Below are positions 61,301 to 64,000 of a stretch of DNA of 64,000 nt, in pieces. Under the pieces are notes generated by a model. It made no database searches. It saw nothing but the letters and a program-made list of their open reading frames with translations, and had not been told where the DNA came from. Position 1 is the stretch's first letter. Each line of letters starts with the position of its first letter. The position numbers were made by a program, and so were the translations under genes. The stretch lies in contig NW_019211458.1 of assembly GCF_002443255.2 (NCBI RefSeq), positions 17,913,939 to 17,977,938 of the forward strand, given 5' to 3'. This stretch comes from Varroa destructor (taxonomy: Eukaryota; Arthropoda; Arachnida; Mesostigmata; Varroidae).

Positions 61301-62278
61301 AAAAATCGTATTTTTTTATGCTCACATATTTAATTAATATATTATATCATGATAAAGTTAAAGATTTTTTGCTCAAGCTATTATTAATATCTTTTATCTC
61401 GCCTTTTAGTGCTGCTAGACGGACGCTTAATGGTAATGGCAGCTGGGCTGCGTCCCGAAATGGGTTCTAACCCTTGAAATACACAATAATTAGCGCCAAT
61501 ACGCCACAAATGACTTACTGTTTAGTATAAGCGTTAGATGATCTTGAGTACGATATCCGTAGTACAATTAAAACAGATCGTTATTGAATAGTTAATTTTT
61601 TTTTGTATAAAAGGAAATCGCAGTCTCTATATATTGCAAGCAAAAATACTAGATAGTTTTTCAACGACAAGATCCATTATAGGTAGTAAATGAGAAGCTT
61701 ACCGTTGAAACAGCGTCGTAGCACAAACTCCAAACTACGTGTGTAAATAGACGTTTATCTGCGATAATATTTTTTTATCTGCATATCTATTGACTACTTT
61801 GAAAACAACCTAGAATCGTTCAGACACTGTTCCGTCAAAAGCACATTTAGGGCAGGTCGGCTCTACCTCGTTCGGTTACATAAGGAAAAAAGAGACCCTG
61901 AGTTGTTCCAGAAGCACAGTTCCTTCAATAGAGAACTTACCGGTTGCTTAGTACTAAGTTTCATAAGGATGAATGAATCGCTGCCGTATGCGATCTTCAC
62001 GCGGCCTTTAAATTATTGAGAAAAGACAAATAAAAACATTGGCTTGGTCTGTACAACAGCCTACGTGAAAGTCGGAAAGAATAATACGAGTCCTAAAAAT
62101 AGGGACGTATTGCCTTAAGTTAAAAGTTGACTAGCGAACAACTTGGTCTACGTTCTGGTAACTACAACATACGTTCAAGAAAACCATGAAAAGCTATTAG
62201 GAACATTCAGCCTCATAGAACCGACAACTTACCGCAGCTTGACGGCGCAAAGTTTTATACTTACTTATAGTTACTTCA

Positions 62279-62308
62279 TACGTACTTATATATATATATA
62301 AGTACGTA
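62279..62308. repeat. Perfect 30-bp palindrome with TA core
   Basis: TACGTACTT flanks an alternating TA core and is mirrored exactly on the other side. The core is low-complexity, but the nine flanking bases on each side are not. Confidence 0.9.
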
Positions 62309-62961
62309 ACTAAGGGATTAAGCGACACTGACGAAATAAGGCGGGAGCTTGCCTCCGCATTTACACAGCTAGAGCGTGTTCAAATAAAATTAAATAATAT
62401 ATATTGTCCCATATTGGGTAGTTCATTAGGCATCCTCTTTGTGTGATTATTGCATTTTCCATAGTCAATAATACCCTTTCCGCCATTGTTCTAAGCCCAC
62501 CACATCAGCGGCAGTAAAGAGAATATAATGGATAACATTATAAACGGTAGAAAAAAAATCTATTTCTATACCTGAGGGTCTATTTATGATGCTTCAGATC
62601 TGTGGTACACCTCTTTTGAGACCCGTGTGTTAGAATTGGAGCGTATAACGAGGAAAAGAAGATTCAAGGTAGCCGTAAACCTTGCCTCAACGGGTCGATT
62701 TTGGCGTCACATATGCTGTGTGCTGGTTTGCTATAGCTAGCCGTGTTTAGCCTCTGCATGCAAATTAGACGTCTGTTCGCTCCTGGCTGGCCAGTGCTTT
62801 CATAATACGCATAATCCTCTCATTCAACGTTTGTCGAATGTACTTAAGTCAACAAATATGTGAACGAGAAGTACTATAGCCCATTGTCCGAATCCAACAA
62901 ATCATGTTTAGCGGCTTTCTCGATGTAAAGTAAGGGCTTGCCGATTTCAAACTCAGCTAAA

Positions 62962-63135
62962 ATGAGCAACGAAACTCTCATATTCTTTGGTATCGGTCTT
63001 TCTGCAAGACAGCCGCTCAAGCATAACCGTAGCAATCCGTATGTACAGGTGTCTCTCGTAGAAGCACCATGGAATACACTTACTGCCGACGACCTGCATG
63101 TATCAGCGGGTCTTCGTATCGCGAATACTATGTAA
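62962..63135 (+). CDS. Hypothetical 57-residue protein
   Basis: The ATG in good context (taaaATGA) opens MSNETLIFFGIGLSARQPL, and NPYVQVSLVEAPW and TADDLHVSAGLRIANTM follow before TAA. It has no Cys and a balanced composition. An acceptor-like tttcaaactcag| lies eight bases before the ATG. The frame is short and no family is recognised. Confidence 0.2.
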   Translation: MSNETLIFFGIGLSARQPLKHNRSNPYVQVSLVEAPWNTLTADDLHVSAGLRIANTM

Positions 63136-64000
63136 GCCTAAACTCTAGATAATATGATGTTACTATATAGTGAAATAGTTTTGTTGGATGATTTCGTTCT
63201 GTGTTACGTGAGTCCGTCTTTTTGGCTTAGACTTTTTGTCTTGAAAGAGCAGCTTCAAATGTTTATAAACACATGACATCACGAAGTACGCATGCGCCTG
63301 GACCGGCCTTTATTGTTCGACTGCTAGGACGCGTGCTTACCTGTCCGTCTAAAAATAGCAACGACAACAATTCACTCTTTAAGTGTATCAGGTAGTGTTA
63401 CCTTTAGCTCCATCGAGCATGCCTCGAAGGGATAATGTCTCGGTTTAACTCTATTTAACACCTAACTTCCCGACGATCTTCTTTAGGGCCTTTTCGAGTT
63501 GTGTGTCTGGTAACTGCGGTTAAGCATTCAGATTGCGTTAAGGTTTAGAAGGTAGCTGGAATTTTGTGCTATCTCTGACATACGTTTATTGACCTTATTT
63601 ATCTCATATTTATTTCAGCTGGCCGATTCTTTCTTGCATAACGTAATCAGTACGGTACATGTGCTTCTTAGATCTTATACAATCGATTCTATAAAAAACT
63701 TCAAATAAGGTTAAGAGACAAGTAAGGATGACACATACGCATAGCTTCAACGACAGCTTGCAGTCATTTCATTGTTCCGTACAAACAATACCGGAAGACA
63801 GACTAGAGCTAATAACAACGACGAAGCTATCCGCGCAGCCTTTGTCCTATTTTCGCTATGTATTCGATGCAATTGGGTATATATAGATAACCAGCGAAGA
63901 GATAACCTGAAGGACATTGAGACGCTGGCTAGGGAATACGTCGTCTATACGTAGAATACACATCCAATGGCTTTCGAATCTTCAGTCTAATCGTGCTAGG
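63136..64000. other. No gene seen
   Basis: A 60-codon plus frame at 63772-63954 is the only open stretch, and it is not convincing. Confidence 0.5.

Larger units (their letters stand above)
53367..62278. other. Long stretch without a convincing gene
   Basis: About 9 kb containing only palindromes, short TA tracts (for example near 54243-54256) and frames of chance length. The 59.45-60.25 kb part is slightly GC-richer, with a 98-codon minus frame (60247-59951) that lacks support. Confidence 0.5.

Overview
This window is about 64 kb of AT-rich DNA (roughly 40% GC by eye). It looks eukaryotic and mostly non-coding: an animal, perhaps an invertebrate, but the lineage cannot be settled from what is visible. 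No operons or Shine-Dalgarno-led gene runs are present. There are di-, tri- and tetranucleotide microsatellites, long homopolymers (C17, T20) and frequent TA tracts, and CpG does not look depleted. I recognised no protein family, rRNA, tRNA, CRISPR array, transposase or reverse transcriptase. A random or simulated sequence cannot be formally excluded, because the reading frames are no longer than base composition alone predicts. At this GC content about 6% of codons are stops, so a hundred or more 60-codon frames and around ten 100-codon frames are expected by chance, and that is what is seen (my own rough estimate).

Layout. 1-6.3 kb holds a clean 13-bp hairpin and the best single reading frame (4350-4724, +), whose ATG sits next to a perfect 20-bp palindrome. 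On the minus strand just below it is a group of possible small exons (3361-4091). 6.3-12.4 kb has three imperfect hairpins or TA tracts and a GC-richer patch at 11.4-12.4 kb. At 12.9-13.5 kb two minus-strand pieces join in phase as a possible spliced gene start, and a strong hairpin follows at 13.92 kb. 14-31 kb is mostly featureless apart from microsatellites, a C17 run, short duplications and one small plus-strand frame (27431-27661) with a nearby AATAAA. At 31.4-31.7 kb a CAG tract, several open frames and a nested hairpin coincide. 34-53.4 kb has the highest density of plausible coding pieces: 35.4, 37.0, 41.0-41.6, 42.1-43.1, 44.2-44.7, 46.5, 47.4, 50.2, 51.2 and 52.8-53.3 kb. It also contains the large TA microsatellites at 38.4-38.6 kb. 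53.4-64 kb is almost empty except for palindromes and hairpins and one small frame at 62.96 kb.

The best supported observation is structural: the window carries more near-perfect inverted repeats than I would expect by chance. They include palindromes of 20, 22 and 30 bp and a 45-nt hairpin with 19 of 20 stem positions paired. The coding calls are hypotheses made from open frames, splice-like borders and amino-acid composition. None is identified by homology, and I cannot say how any of the genes would work together.
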